Positions 17,556 to 26,751 of a DNA stretch of 64,000 nucleotides are shown here, piece after piece. The stretch's first letter is position 1; each line of letters starts with the position of its first letter. The notes below the pieces were generated by a model. The model searched no databases. It had not been told where the DNA came from and saw only the letters and a list, made by a program, of their open reading frames with translations. The translations under genes were made by a program, and so were the position numbers. Source of the stretch: JALYOC01 sp036675345 (GTDB taxonomy: Bacteria > Myxococcota > Myxococcia > Myxococcales > Myxococcaceae); contig JAKFFE010000017.1 in NCBI GenBank assembly GCA_036675345.1, positions 372,001 through 436,000 of the forward strand, written 5' to 3'.

Positions 17556-18680
17556 CTAGCTCCGCTGCGCGAAGAACCCGTCCAGCGCGTCGCTGTGCTT
17601 GTCGATTGGCCCGGGGGTGACCTCGGTGCTGTTGGCCATGAAGGCAGTGGCCAGTCCCAGCTTCGGATAGACGCGGACGTTGGCGTGGAAGCCCAGCCCG
17701 CCGCCCTGTTTCCCGAAGTAGCGCGCGCCGTTCAGGGTCCCGGTGATCCAGCCCAGCGTCCCCTTCAGGAGCGCGCCGCGGGTGGTTCGCTGCCGGGTCC
17801 ACAGCTCCTCCTTGGAGGCCGGACGCAGCAGGAGCGACTGAGCCTGGAGGAGATCCCCTAGCACTGCCGCCAACGCTCGCGCAGTGCAGAACAGTCCGCC
17901 GTAACCGCGGCCCAGGTGCTGCACCCGTCGGGTCCGCGTCCAACTCCCGGTCGATCCCGCCCAGTACGCGCGCGGGGTCAGCGCGCGCAGCACCAGTGTC
18001 GTCGGACTCCGCCGCGCTGCGTGCCCCGTGGCCAGGCCTTCTCCCAGCTCGAAGCGCGCCTCCTCCGGCGGCACGCCCAGCGGCGCGAAGACGTGATTCC
18101 GAAGGTAGTCGGCGAAGTCCTCACCGGAGGCTGCCTCGATGGCCTTCTCCAACAGCCAGTAGCCCAGGTTGGTGTAGCGGTATCTGGCCCCCGGAGGGTC
18201 GCGCAGGGAGGGGTTCTCCTCCAGCAACCGGCGCAGTCGCGCGTCGCGATCCAGCGCCACCGACTCCAGTTCGAACCAGGCCAGGGGTGAGGGCTGGGGC
18301 ACGCCTGCGGTGTGCGCCAGCAACTGACGGATCGTGACCTGCGGACCGTAGGGATGAGAGTAGTAGTCGCTCAGCGGTCCATCCAGCTTCACCCTGCCCT
18401 GCTCCGCCAGTTGCAGCACCGCGATGGCGGTGATCGCCTTGGTGGTGGAGTACGCCATCTGCAAGGTGGCGGGACCGAGGGGCGCCCGGGTGCCTGCCTC
18501 CGAGAGTCCGGCGGCGGTGTCGAGCAGGACTCTCGCCCTGTCCACCACCACGTACTGGAGCCCGGGGTATCGGCCTTGGGCCGCCAGCCTGGCTACGCGC
18601 GAGCGGGCGCTCTCCACCGGATCGCGGGCCTGTACCCGGGAGGGGTGGCCCACCCAGGGCATGGTGGAGACGCGGCTCAT
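17556..18680 (-). CDS. class C beta-lactamase-family serine hydrolase
   Basis: 374 residues. Nucleophile motif S78-T-T-K81 (AYSTTKAIT) and Y169-T-N171 (RYRYTNLGYW) match the penicillin-binding/esterase fold; the third motif appears near GKQGGGLGFH. No clear signal peptide is seen, suggesting a cytosolic esterase or lipase. The start overlaps the stop of the wax-ester-synthase-like gene upstream (ATGA), so they are translated together, and a role in lipid ester turnover is plausible but inferred. Confidence 0.83.
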   Translation of the reverse strand: MSRVSTMPWVGHPSRVQARDPVESARSRVARLAAQGRYPGLQYVVVDRARVLLDTAAGLSEAGTRAPLGPATLQMAYSTTKAITAIAVLQLAEQGRVKLDGPLSDYYSHPYGPQVTIRQLLAHTAGVPQPSPLAWFELESVALDRDARLRRLLEENPSLRDPPGARYRYTNLGYWLLEKAIEAASGEDFADYLRNHVFAPLGVPPEEARFELGEGLATGHAARRSPTTLVLRALTPRAYWAGSTGSWTRTRRVQHLGRGYGGLFCTARALAAVLGDLLQAQSLLLRPASKEELWTRQRTTRGALLKGTLGWITGTLNGARYFGKQGGGLGFHANVRVYPKLGLATAFMANSTEVTPGPIDKHSDALDGFFAQRS

Positions 18681-19993
18681 GGAGACAGCTCCCGGGGACC
18701 CTTCCCAGGAGCCCTGACCAGCGCTCCCGCCGGAAGCGCCTCCCCCAGGGAGGCGGACCGCACCTCGGCGACGAAGTCCCGGGCCAGTGCCTGGGGAGAG
18801 GGCAGACAGGCCTCGTCCGCGTTGACCCCGATCCTCACCGTGCCTCCGTAGCTGAAGATGCTCAACCCCAGCCCGATCCGGTGCGTCTGGGGCACCCAGA
18901 AGATGAAGTCGGAGATCATCGATCCTCCCAGCGCGAGGCGGTGGCGAGGGCCGGCGAGATTGGTGAGCACCACGCTCGCCTTGCGACTGAAGAACCGGAT
19001 CGCCAGCGTGGCCAGCCCCGGGGACAGCAGTCCAATCAACCGCAGCAGCAGGAAGGTCACCACCCCCTCCGGACTGGTCTTGAGCCGGGAGGACTCGCGC
19101 TTCACCTTCCGCAGTCGCTGCGCGAAGGACAGGTCGCCCAGCGGAAGTGAGTGGAACAGCAGGCCGAACTCGTTGCCCAGCCGCTCGTCGGCCTGTCCCG
19201 CGCGGAGATCAAACGGCACGATCGCTCGAACGGACCTGGGTGGAGTGATCCCGCGGGCCACCAGCATCCGGTGGAGGGCGCCGGCCAACGCGCAGGTCAG
19301 CACCTCATTGACCGTGGCGTGCCGTCTGCTTCCGATGGCCTTGATCTCCTGGAGGGAGACCGCCTCCGACCAGGCGATATGGCGGCGTCCGGCCAGCGGC
19401 CGCTTCACCGGACTTCGGGAGTCGGAGGGGAGAAGGACCATCCGAACCAGCGAAGCCAGCCCCCGGGGCACGTCCGTCCACCGCGGCCCCGGGTGAATCG
19501 GTGGGACCAGCTCCTGCGAGTCGGAGGGGTCCGCGACGTTCAAGAGCACCCGGAGGAGCGCCAGCCCATCTCCCACCGCGTGATGCACCCGCCACACCAG
19601 GACACTTCCGGATCCCCATTGCTCCACCAGGTGCACGTCCCACAGGGGGCGGTCGCGTGGCAGGGGCCGCAGCATCAGCCGGGAGATCGAATCGAACAGC
19701 GCCTTCTCATTCGCCGGATCCCCGGCCGGAAAGCGGCGGACGTGGGCCTCGATCACGAAAGGGCGGCGCAGCTCCCCTCGGCGCGAGAGCGGCTGACGGA
19801 ACCTGGGAGAGGTCAGGCGCTCGGACAGCAGCTCGCGGAGGGCCGGCAGAGCGAGGGGGCGCTCGGTGAACATCGCCGCACAGATCACCATCGGGTTCGC
19901 CGGACGATCCATTCGCAGCCAGGCCGCATCGGCCGACGAGAGCCGGGTCACCGACCGCGGCCGGCGCTGTGGCTGGGTAAGCGCAACCTCCAT
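18677..19993 (-). CDS. wax ester synthase/diacylglycerol acyltransferase (WS/DGAT)
   Basis: 438 residues, normal for the family. The active-site motif HHxxxDG is present as HHAVGDG (residues 137-143). SSADAAWLRMDRPANPM at the N-terminus and VLTNLAGPRHRLALGG in the C-terminal half are typical. It would esterify acyl-CoA with fatty alcohol or diacylglycerol at the inner membrane to make storage lipid; myxobacteria form lipid bodies in development. It is followed with a 4-bp overlap by a serine hydrolase. Confidence 0.88.
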   Translation of the reverse strand: MEVALTQPQRRPRSVTRLSSADAAWLRMDRPANPMVICAAMFTERPLALPALRELLSERLTSPRFRQPLSRRGELRRPFVIEAHVRRFPAGDPANEKALFDSISRLMLRPLPRDRPLWDVHLVEQWGSGSVLVWRVHHAVGDGLALLRVLLNVADPSDSQELVPPIHPGPRWTDVPRGLASLVRMVLLPSDSRSPVKRPLAGRRHIAWSEAVSLQEIKAIGSRRHATVNEVLTCALAGALHRMLVARGITPPRSVRAIVPFDLRAGQADERLGNEFGLLFHSLPLGDLSFAQRLRKVKRESSRLKTSPEGVVTFLLLRLIGLLSPGLATLAIRFFSRKASVVLTNLAGPRHRLALGGSMISDFIFWVPQTHRIGLGLSIFSYGGTVRIGVNADEACLPSPQALARDFVAEVRSASLGEALPAGALVRAPGKGPRELSP

Positions 19994-20133
19994 GTCTTGA
20001 AGGTTGGGCCACTCCCCGGAAAGCGCAGCGCGCCCGGTGGGATGGCACGCAGGCGAGAATTCTGACCCGGGTCCGAAGATTTATTGCGACCTGCCGCGCC
20101 CCTGCCTGTCCTGGGATCAGCACGGAGACCCCC

Positions 20134-20508
20134 ATGATGACCCACTTCGCGAATGACACCGGCCCGACCCGAGCCGCCCCCTTGCCGCAGTCCGCCGACG
20201 ACCGACGAGAGTCTCCCCGGATCCCGTTGACCCTCTGCGTGGGGGACGAGGCCGAGCTGATGGAGGGGGACGCTTCGCTGGGCGGGATTGGCTGGCTGGG
20301 GCGGGAACGCGCCAGCGGAACCCGGGTGGACCTCCTCCTGGGGGTGACGGGAGAGGCCGGCAGGCTGCGGCTGAGCGTGGAGGTGTTCCGGGTCACCCCG
20401 GCGGGAGAGCTGTTCCGAGTTCAGGCCCGGTTCGTGGACCTCTCGCTGGATGCCGAGCTGACCCTTGCCCGGTGGTTGCACGAGGAGACCCAGCCGCGGA
20501 ACGGGTAG
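20134..20508 (+). CDS. PilZ-domain protein
   Basis: 124 residues. The c-di-GMP-binding signatures are visible: R25-x3-R29 in DRRESPRIPL and D46-x-S48-x2-G51 in EGDASLGGIG. A beta-barrel-like remainder follows. Single-domain PilZ proteins act as diffusible c-di-GMP adaptors, often for motility or surface behaviour. ATG 20134 is followed by a second ATG. No obvious operon partner; an SDR gene follows after 54 bp. Confidence 0.75.
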   Translation: MMTHFANDTGPTRAAPLPQSADDRRESPRIPLTLCVGDEAELMEGDASLGGIGWLGRERASGTRVDLLLGVTGEAGRLRLSVEVFRVTPAGELFRVQARFVDLSLDAELTLARWLHEETQPRNG

Positions 20509-20562
20509 CGAGCGCGAGCCGGCGATGGTGCCGGCCGCCACGACCGGGCAGAGTCCTCCCAC

Positions 20563-21414
20563 ATGAGCGATCTGACCGGGAAGACCTTCTTCGTCACGGG
20601 TGCCAACGCCGGAATCGGACGGGCCACGGTGGAGGCGCTGGCGGCGCGCGGCGGCAACGTGGTGCTGGCCTCCCGCTCGGAGGAGAAGACCCGCCCGGTG
20701 CTGGAGGCGCTCGCCAAGAAGTGGCCGGGCAGCAAGGCCGAGTTCCTCCAGCTGGACCTGGGCGACCTGCGCTTAGTGAAGGCCGCCGCGGAGCAGTACC
20801 TGGCCAGCGGCAAGCCGCTCGACGTGCTGATCAACAATGCCGGGCTGGCCGGCTACCCGGGCGTGACCCGGGACGGCTACGAGATCACCTTCGGCACCAA
20901 CCACCTCGGCCCCTTCCTGCTGACCCAGCTTTTGCTGCCCCGCCTCCAGGAGGCACCGCAGGGGCGCGTGGTGAACGTGGCCAGCCGCGCCGGCGAGCGG
21001 GTGCCCCGGATCCGCTGGGAGTGGCTGGAAGGACCGATCGACTCGACGCGGGGGCGGATCAGCCAGTACGGGATCAGCAAGCTGATGAACGTGCTCCATG
21101 CCAAGGAGCTGGCGCGCCGGCTGACCGGCACCCGGGTCACCACCTACTCGCTGCACCCGGGGGTGGTCGCCTCCGAGCTGTGGCGGAAGTTGCCCGGCCC
21201 ACTGGAGTCGCTGATCAAGCTGTTCATGATCTCCAATGAGGAGGGGGCCAAGACCTCCGTGTACTGCGCCACCGCGCCGGAGCTGAGCCAGGTGACCGGG
21301 CGCTACTACGACAAGTGCAAGGAGCGCCGCCCCAACCCCCTGGCCGACGATGAGCAGCTGGCCGGAAAGCTGTGGCAGCGCAGCGAGGAGCTGGTCCGCG
21401 CGACGCTGGGCTGA
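20563..21414 (+). CDS. short-chain dehydrogenase/reductase
   Basis: 283 residues. Classical SDR motifs: VTGANAGIGRATVEAL for cofactor binding, INNAG, and YGISK with an upstream VNVASRAG. The pattern (ASRSEEKTRPVLE after the glycine motif, and a roughly 280-residue length) resembles retinol-dehydrogenase-like reductases using NADP. Substrate unknown. Confidence 0.88.
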   Translation: MSDLTGKTFFVTGANAGIGRATVEALAARGGNVVLASRSEEKTRPVLEALAKKWPGSKAEFLQLDLGDLRLVKAAAEQYLASGKPLDVLINNAGLAGYPGVTRDGYEITFGTNHLGPFLLTQLLLPRLQEAPQGRVVNVASRAGERVPRIRWEWLEGPIDSTRGRISQYGISKLMNVLHAKELARRLTGTRVTTYSLHPGVVASELWRKLPGPLESLIKLFMISNEEGAKTSVYCATAPELSQVTGRYYDKCKERRPNPLADDEQLAGKLWQRSEELVRATLG

Positions 21415-21513
21415 AGCCCTGACTGGCAGGCGGCCGCACGCGGCATTTCCAAGCCGGAGCCCCCCAGACCGAATACTGTGCTTCCCTCTCGGGAAAGTCG
21501 GAGTGTTCGTCTC

Positions 21514-23232
21514 ATGAGTCGCGGTCGCGTCCTCTCGCCAGTCCTCCTTGTCGGCGCCGGCACCGGCGAAGCCACCTGCGGCATCCTGTATCTGGCCGGC
21601 TATCTGCGCCGCGGAGGGATCGAGGCCTTCGTCCGGCTCTTCGACGGAGACGAGACCGAGGCGGAGGTGGTCCGCTCGCTGGAGGCGGTGGTGAAGCGGG
21701 TGCGGCCCCGCCTGGTGGGGATCAGCCTCAAGTGGTTCCACCACGTGCACCGGGCGCTGTGGGTGGCGCGGGCGCTGCGGAAGCTGGACCCCGAGATCAA
21801 GATCGTGTTCGGCGGCAACACCGCCTCCTACTTCTGGCGCGAGCTGCGGGCCTTCGACTTCATCGATCACATCGTGCTTGGCGACGGCGAACTTCCGCTG
21901 CTGGCGCTCTGCCGCGGAGACCCCTCCCCTCCCAACTGCGTGACCCGGGATCCGGACGGCTCGGCGCGCCGGCTGCCTTTGGCCTACGTGCAGGGCGCCA
22001 AGAACACCGAGGACGTCCACTACTCGCACTTCGACGAGATCTTCCTCAGCAAGATGGACCAGCACGCCTTCTCCGGCTGGGTGGCGCCCGGCAAGGGGTG
22101 CGGAGAGAACTGCCTGTACTGCGGCGGCGCGCGCGGGAACCAGAAGGCAGGCTTCGGCCGCGCCAAGCCGTTCCTGCGCTCGGAGGAGTGTGTCCGCAAG
22201 GACCACCAGGAGATCGCGCCCCGCACCTGGCAGATGCGCTACGACTTCTCCGGCAGCTCGGCGGAGTTCCTCTCCAGCACCTGGGCGGGCGTGGATCTGT
22301 CCCGTCACTCCTGCACCTACTTCCTGTGGGGCGTGGCCAGCATGGAGCTGATCGACGCTTTGGCCCGGACCTTCCAGCGGGTGTTCATGGTGCTGGACAT
22401 CGGCTGCTTCTCCGAACAGCAGCGCCAGGAGCAGATGCGCCGCGGGCTGCTCAAGCCCTGCGCCTCGGATCAGCAGCTGATGGAGCTGATCGCCTCTTGC
22501 CGCCGCCACCCCAACCTGGACATCGAGATCTCCGGCATCGCCGGGCTGCCGTTTGCCAGCCAGGCCACCCTGGAGGAGGAGCTGCGCCTGGTGGAGAAGG
22601 TGATCAGCCTGGACTGCGTGATCGGCTACCAGCGGTTGGAAGCCCAGCCGGGCGCGCTGGTCACCGAACACCCGGCGCGCTTCGAGATGGTCACCGAGGC
22701 CAAGACCTTCCAGGAGTTCCTCGACTACTTCGAGGCGCGCGAGCCGGGCGACGTCTCGGTGCCGATGCTGCGCTTCCAGGATCCGTCCCTGGAGGACGCA
22801 GTCCAGCGGGCCTCGGACCACGTGGACTCGCTGGCCTGGGCGCACCGGGCGGAGAAGCGGAAGGTCCCGATCAACGGACGGACCCGGTTGCTGAACACCT
22901 CCCCCTCCACCCTGCAGTTCAAGCTGGAGGACTGGCTGGGCAGCCACCGGGCCTCCCCCAAGGTGGCCAAGGAGCTGGTCACGGTGGTGCGATCGATCGA
23001 CGGGACCGGGCTGTCCTGTGCCCCCACCGTCCACCCCCGCACCTTCACCGATCCCACCCTGGATCTGGCGGAGGACGCGGAGATCCTGCTGGGCGCACTG
23101 GCCGCCTTCCAGCGTCCCACCACCGTCTCCGCGGCGGTGGCCCAGTTGGGCAAGCGGGTTCGATTGGACCCGCACTCCTCGCGCGAGGTGATCGATCACC
23201 TGGTGGACGGCCGGTTCCTCCAACCGGCCTGA
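21514..23232 (+). CDS. B12-binding-type radical SAM protein of unknown function
   Basis: 572 residues. Residues about 8-140 form a cobalamin-binding-like Rossmann domain with the usual motifs IVFGGNTASYFW and HIVLGDGELPLLAL. The radical SAM cluster motif is Cys196-x3-Cys200-x2-Cys203 in GKGCGENCLYCGG. The last ~120 residues hold a small helical domain resembling a winged helix (VIDHLVDGRFL). The enzyme would bind a [4Fe-4S] cluster and cleave SAM; the substrate is not evident. No precursor peptide, glycosyltransferase or other pathway gene adjoins it. Confidence 0.8.
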   Translation: MSRGRVLSPVLLVGAGTGEATCGILYLAGYLRRGGIEAFVRLFDGDETEAEVVRSLEAVVKRVRPRLVGISLKWFHHVHRALWVARALRKLDPEIKIVFGGNTASYFWRELRAFDFIDHIVLGDGELPLLALCRGDPSPPNCVTRDPDGSARRLPLAYVQGAKNTEDVHYSHFDEIFLSKMDQHAFSGWVAPGKGCGENCLYCGGARGNQKAGFGRAKPFLRSEECVRKDHQEIAPRTWQMRYDFSGSSAEFLSSTWAGVDLSRHSCTYFLWGVASMELIDALARTFQRVFMVLDIGCFSEQQRQEQMRRGLLKPCASDQQLMELIASCRRHPNLDIEISGIAGLPFASQATLEEELRLVEKVISLDCVIGYQRLEAQPGALVTEHPARFEMVTEAKTFQEFLDYFEAREPGDVSVPMLRFQDPSLEDAVQRASDHVDSLAWAHRAEKRKVPINGRTRLLNTSPSTLQFKLEDWLGSHRASPKVAKELVTVVRSIDGTGLSCAPTVHPRTFTDPTLDLAEDAEILLGALAAFQRPTTVSAAVAQLGKRVRLDPHSSREVIDHLVDGRFLQPA

Positions 23233-23399
23233 GTGTCCACCAGCCGGGCCAGCGAGCACCATCGCGGGGTCTGCGGGGTAAACTCGGCAATACATCCGCC
23301 GGAGAGCCCGTTCTGACTCCGGACTGCGTCCCCCCATGGGCGCGGAAAGGTCAGGCGTGCGGCTTTCTCCCTTCCCCCTTCCACAGGTCAGCGTCGGGC

Positions 23400-24626
23400 A
23401 TGAGCGCCGTGCGTTCTGAGCTGGCAGCCCATGAGCGGCTGGTGGAGGCCGCGCAGGAGCTGTCGATGGCGCGGCAGTTGCCGGAGATCATGGCCATCGT
23501 CCGCACCGCGGCCCGGGCCCTGACCGGCGCCGATGGGGCCACCTTCGTGCTGCGGGACGGCAACCGCTGCTTCTACGCCGACGAGGACGCGATCAGCCCG
23601 CTGTGGAAGGGCCTGCGGTTCCCGCTGGAGAGCTGCATCAGCGGCTGGACCATGATGCACTGCGAGGCGGTGGTGATTCAGGACATCTACGCGGATCCCC
23701 GGATCCCCCACGAGGCCTATCGGCCGACGTTCGTCCGCAGCATGGCGATGGTGCCGATCCGGACCGCGGAGCCGGTGGGCGCGATCGGGAACTACTGGGC
23801 CACCCCGCACGCCCCCACCGCGGCGGAGGTCAAGCTGCTGCGCGCTCTGGCCGACCTGACCTCGGTGGCGATGGAGAACGTCCAGCTCTACGAGGAGCTG
23901 CAGAAGCGGATCCGTCAGGCCGAGGAGGCGGTGGCCACCCGGGAGGAGTTCATCTCCCTGGCGGCGCACGAGCTGCGGACCCCGCTGACGGCGTTGCAGC
24001 TTCAACTGCAGGGGGTGCTGGCGGTGGAGGAGCAGGTCCCCACCAGCAAGCCGCTGCAGCAGCGCGTGGGCCGCGCCATCGAGTCTGGCCGCCGGCTGGC
24101 CTCCCTGGTGGAGGGACTGCTGGACGTGTCTCTCATCTCCCAACGTCCCTTGAGCCTGCACCCTGAACCGCTGGAACTGGGGGAGGTGGTCCGCCAGGTG
24201 GTGGCCCGATTCGAACCCGCCGCGGCCAAGGCCGGCTGCCAGATCGAACTGCGCGCCGGGGAACCGGTGCGGGGGCAATGGGATCGGCTCCGGATCGAGC
24301 AGGTGCTGACCAACCTCCTCTCCAACGCGCTGAAGTACGGGGTCGGGTGTCCGATCTCGGTGCGCGTGGATCGCGAAGAGGACCAGGCGATCCTGCAGGT
24401 TCGTGACCGGGGCCCGGGGATCGCGCCCGAGACCCGGGAGCGGATCTTCCAGCGGTTCGGACGGGCTGGCCCGGTGGCCCACTACGGCGGACTGGGACTG
24501 GGCCTGTACCTCGCCCGTCAGGCGATCGAGGCGCACGGCGGCAACATCCGGGTGGAGAACGAGGCGTCCCCGGGCGCCGCCTTCACCGTGCTGCTGCCGC
24601 TCCAGACAGCAGACCTCCGGGCCTGA
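23400..24626 (+). CDS. GAF-domain sensor histidine kinase
   Basis: 408 residues, no membrane segment, so soluble. A GAF domain (about 30-165) with SCISGWTMMHCEAVVIQDIYADPR, a HisKA dimerisation domain with phospho-acceptor His190 in LAAHELRTPLT, and HATPase_c motifs: N box LTNLLSNALKYG, G1 DRGPGIAP, G2 GGLGLGLYLAR. ATG 23400 is chosen because it begins the first helix; longer frames are not supported. No response regulator adjoins it, so it is an orphan kinase, common in myxobacteria. Confidence 0.9.
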   Translation: MSAVRSELAAHERLVEAAQELSMARQLPEIMAIVRTAARALTGADGATFVLRDGNRCFYADEDAISPLWKGLRFPLESCISGWTMMHCEAVVIQDIYADPRIPHEAYRPTFVRSMAMVPIRTAEPVGAIGNYWATPHAPTAAEVKLLRALADLTSVAMENVQLYEELQKRIRQAEEAVATREEFISLAAHELRTPLTALQLQLQGVLAVEEQVPTSKPLQQRVGRAIESGRRLASLVEGLLDVSLISQRPLSLHPEPLELGEVVRQVVARFEPAAAKAGCQIELRAGEPVRGQWDRLRIEQVLTNLLSNALKYGVGCPISVRVDREEDQAILQVRDRGPGIAPETRERIFQRFGRAGPVAHYGGLGLGLYLARQAIEAHGGNIRVENEASPGAAFTVLLPLQTADLRA

Positions 24627-24645
24627 GGCGGGTGGCGGCTGGCGG

Positions 24646-25191
24646 CTACCAGCGCGCGGCCAGCAGGTAGCGGTCGTCGTTCCGCTCCATCACCGTGACC
24701 TGCACCGCAGCGCCGGTCCGACCCAGGCCAGCCTCGATCAGGCCAGCGTCGAAGTCCGCCAACGCCCAGGGCACCTGGACCTCGATTCGCCAGTCCTGGG
24801 GCTTCACTTCGGTCACCGTGAGCTGCAGCCGGGGCACGCCCATGGACATGAACCGCTGCAGCCGGCGGAGCGCCGCCTCGGGTCCGATCAGGGGCAGCAT
24901 GATTCCCAGCGCGCGCCCGGCCAGCGTCAGCAAGAAGCCTTCGATGAAGCTGCGCCCCAGCTTGCGCATCGCCTCCTCGCGCGGAAGGCGCGGGTGCTGA
25001 TCGCGGCAGGCGATGGCGACCGCCTCCTTCCAGATCTTGCCCGAATACTCCAGCTGCTGACGCCGGAGATCGAACCCCACCCCGCGCAGCGAATCGGCGA
25101 GCGAGCCGTTGGGAGGCACCTTGAGGACGTGGACGAAGAGGCCCTCGAACACGCTTTGCCGGACGACACTTTCCGCGGACTCAGGAGCCAT
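24646..25191 (-). CDS. DUF2378/TIGR02265 family protein (myxobacterial)
   Basis: 181 residues. The segment GRSFIEGFLLTLAGRALGIM followed by GPEAALRRLQRFM and a Trp-ending beta segment matches the DUF2378 family, found as many paralogs in Myxococcus and relatives and almost nowhere else. It is soluble and of unknown function. AGGA lies nine bases before the ATG. It is a useful lineage marker for the window. Confidence 0.8.
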   Translation of the reverse strand: MAPESAESVVRQSVFEGLFVHVLKVPPNGSLADSLRGVGFDLRRQQLEYSGKIWKEAVAIACRDQHPRLPREEAMRKLGRSFIEGFLLTLAGRALGIMLPLIGPEAALRRLQRFMSMGVPRLQLTVTEVKPQDWRIEVQVPWALADFDAGLIEAGLGRTGAAVQVTVMERNDDRYLLAARW

Positions 25192-25317
25192 CGGACGGGC
25201 TTCCTAACAAAACGCACCTCCAGGATCAGGCCCTGCGCCAGTCCGTTGGAGCCCCGTGCATTCGACCGGAAAAAGAAAGATGTCCGCTGAGGAGGGGCGC
25301 CGCGTGTCCTTGGGCGC

Positions 25318-26226
25318 ATGAACACAAACTTCAAAGGGATGGCCGCCTCGGCGGCGCTGTTGCTGGTGGGATGTCTTCCGCCCGGTGAGTCGGTTTCCAC
25401 CCGGGTCGGGCCAGTAGGGGGAACCCTGGAGTCGGCCCTGGGAGCCCGGGTGGTCATCCCCGCAGGCGCGCTGACCTCCGAGACCGAGTTGACCCTGACG
25501 GTGGTGGAGGCCGGCCCCGATCGCCTGGAGGTCTTCCTCAGCCCCACCGACACCCGCTTCCAGCGCGAGGTGGCGCTGGAGATTCGCTACGACGGCGCCC
25601 GCGCCCCGGCCCTGTTCCGCTTCGAGTCCTCCGCCTGGCGTCCAGTCACCGCGCAGCGGGTGCAGCCGGAACACCGGTTGTTGGCAGGTCGGACCCTCCT
25701 CGCCGGAGAGTTCGTGGCCGCGCCTCCCAGTCAGGTCGAGGACGGCGGCGCCTGTCCCGCCGACCCCGTTCCGGTGGACGGCGGCTCCCCGGGGGAGCCG
25801 GACGACGACGGAGGCACCCCGGGCAACGGTGGCGACGACGAAACCCCGGCCAATGACGGCGACGGCGGCACTCCAAACGGTGAGGACGGCGGCGCCAATC
25901 CGGGCGATGTCGGCGACGGCGGCACTCCGGCCAATGACGGCGACGGCGGCACTCCGGACGGTGAAGACGGCGGCGCCAATCCGCCGGGCGATGACGGCGA
26001 GGGCGGCACTCCGAACGGTGAGGACGGTGGCGCCAATCCGCCGGGCGATGACGGCGACGGCGGCACTCCTGACTTCGATGGCGGCGGCTACGACTGGGCG
26101 CAGGGGGACGGCGGCTGGTCCAGCGACCCGTGGAGCGCGGACGCCGGCTGGTCCTCCGAGCTCCCCTGGGAGGGCTGCTTTCCCGCGACGGATGCCGGTG
26201 TTCGCGCCGGAGCCGCAGCAGAGTAG
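25318..26226 (+). CDS. lipoprotein with ZU5-like domain and Asp/Gly-rich repeat tail
   Basis: 302 residues. Signal peptide with lipobox LLVGC at residue 19. Residues about 28-120 form a small beta domain (GPVGGTLESALGARVVIPAG, then ALTSETELTLTV), resembling ZU5-like domains. Residues about 140-260 are low-complexity repeats of GDGGTPNGEDGGANPP-like units of about 19 residues. No enzyme motif. The same N-terminal domain recurs in the lipoprotein at 28941, at the other end of the sigma/caspase cluster. The ECF sigma gene follows after 40 bp, so co-expression is likely. Surface exposure is inferred. Confidence 0.75.
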   Translation: MNTNFKGMAASAALLLVGCLPPGESVSTRVGPVGGTLESALGARVVIPAGALTSETELTLTVVEAGPDRLEVFLSPTDTRFQREVALEIRYDGARAPALFRFESSAWRPVTAQRVQPEHRLLAGRTLLAGEFVAAPPSQVEDGGACPADPVPVDGGSPGEPDDDGGTPGNGGDDETPANDGDGGTPNGEDGGANPGDVGDGGTPANDGDGGTPDGEDGGANPPGDDGEGGTPNGEDGGANPPGDDGDGGTPDFDGGGYDWAQGDGGWSSDPWSADAGWSSELPWEGCFPATDAGVRAGAAAE

Positions 26227-26265
26227 GAAGTCTGGGCGCAGCCTTGCGCCGGAAGGTAGACCCGC

Positions 26266-26751
26266 CTGACCACCCGGGGCGACAGGATCACCGAGCTGTA
26301 TCGGAGCTTCGGCGGCGTCGCCTATCGACGCTGCTTGCGGCTGCTGGGGAACCGCGCCCTGGCGGAGGACGCCACCCAGGAGGTCTTCTTGAAGGTGATC
26401 CGGGACCTGGAGCAGCTGCGCGATCCCTCCGCCGCTCCAGCCTGGATCTACGCGGCGGCCACCCGGCACTGTTTGAACCTGAGGCGGGACACCGCCCGCT
26501 TCGCCTCCGAGGAGGCGCTGCCCCAGCTGACGGTGCGCGGGGATCAGGGGCTGGCGGAGCGGCAGCTGAGCCGGGCGCTGCTGGCCCGCTTCGACGAACA
26601 GACCCGGCTGATCGCGGTGGGAGTGCTGGTGGATGAGCTGGAACAGCAGGAGGTGGGCTTGATGCTGGGGATCTCCTCCAAGACCGTCTCTCGAAAGCTG
26701 ACCCGTTTCCTGGAGAGCGCGCGCAAGTACCTGGCGCGGAGCGACGCATGA
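26266..26751 (+). CDS. ECF sigma factor
   Basis: 161 residues if translation begins at CTG 26266, nine bases after GGAAGG. No ATG, GTG or TTG occurs between the in-frame stop at 26257 and a TTG at 26335, and that TTG would delete the first helix of region 2 (ITELYRSFGGVAYRRCL). Region 2 contains RALAEDATQEVFLKV; region 4 contains the helix-turn-helix QQEVGLMLGISSKTVSRKL. It directs RNA polymerase to its regulon when released from the coupled anti-sigma factor. Its stop overlaps that gene (ATGA). Confidence 0.85.
   Translation: MTTRGDRITELYRSFGGVAYRRCLRLLGNRALAEDATQEVFLKVIRDLEQLRDPSAAPAWIYAAATRHCLNLRRDTARFASEEALPQLTVRGDQGLAERQLSRALLARFDEQTRLIAVGVLVDELEQQEVGLMLGISSKTVSRKLTRFLESARKYLARSDA

Noticed and set aside
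25318..26226. Repeats in the first lipoprotein mistaken for a CRISPR or satellite array
   Set aside because: They are in frame and encode a low-complexity tail; there are no spacers or Cas genes.
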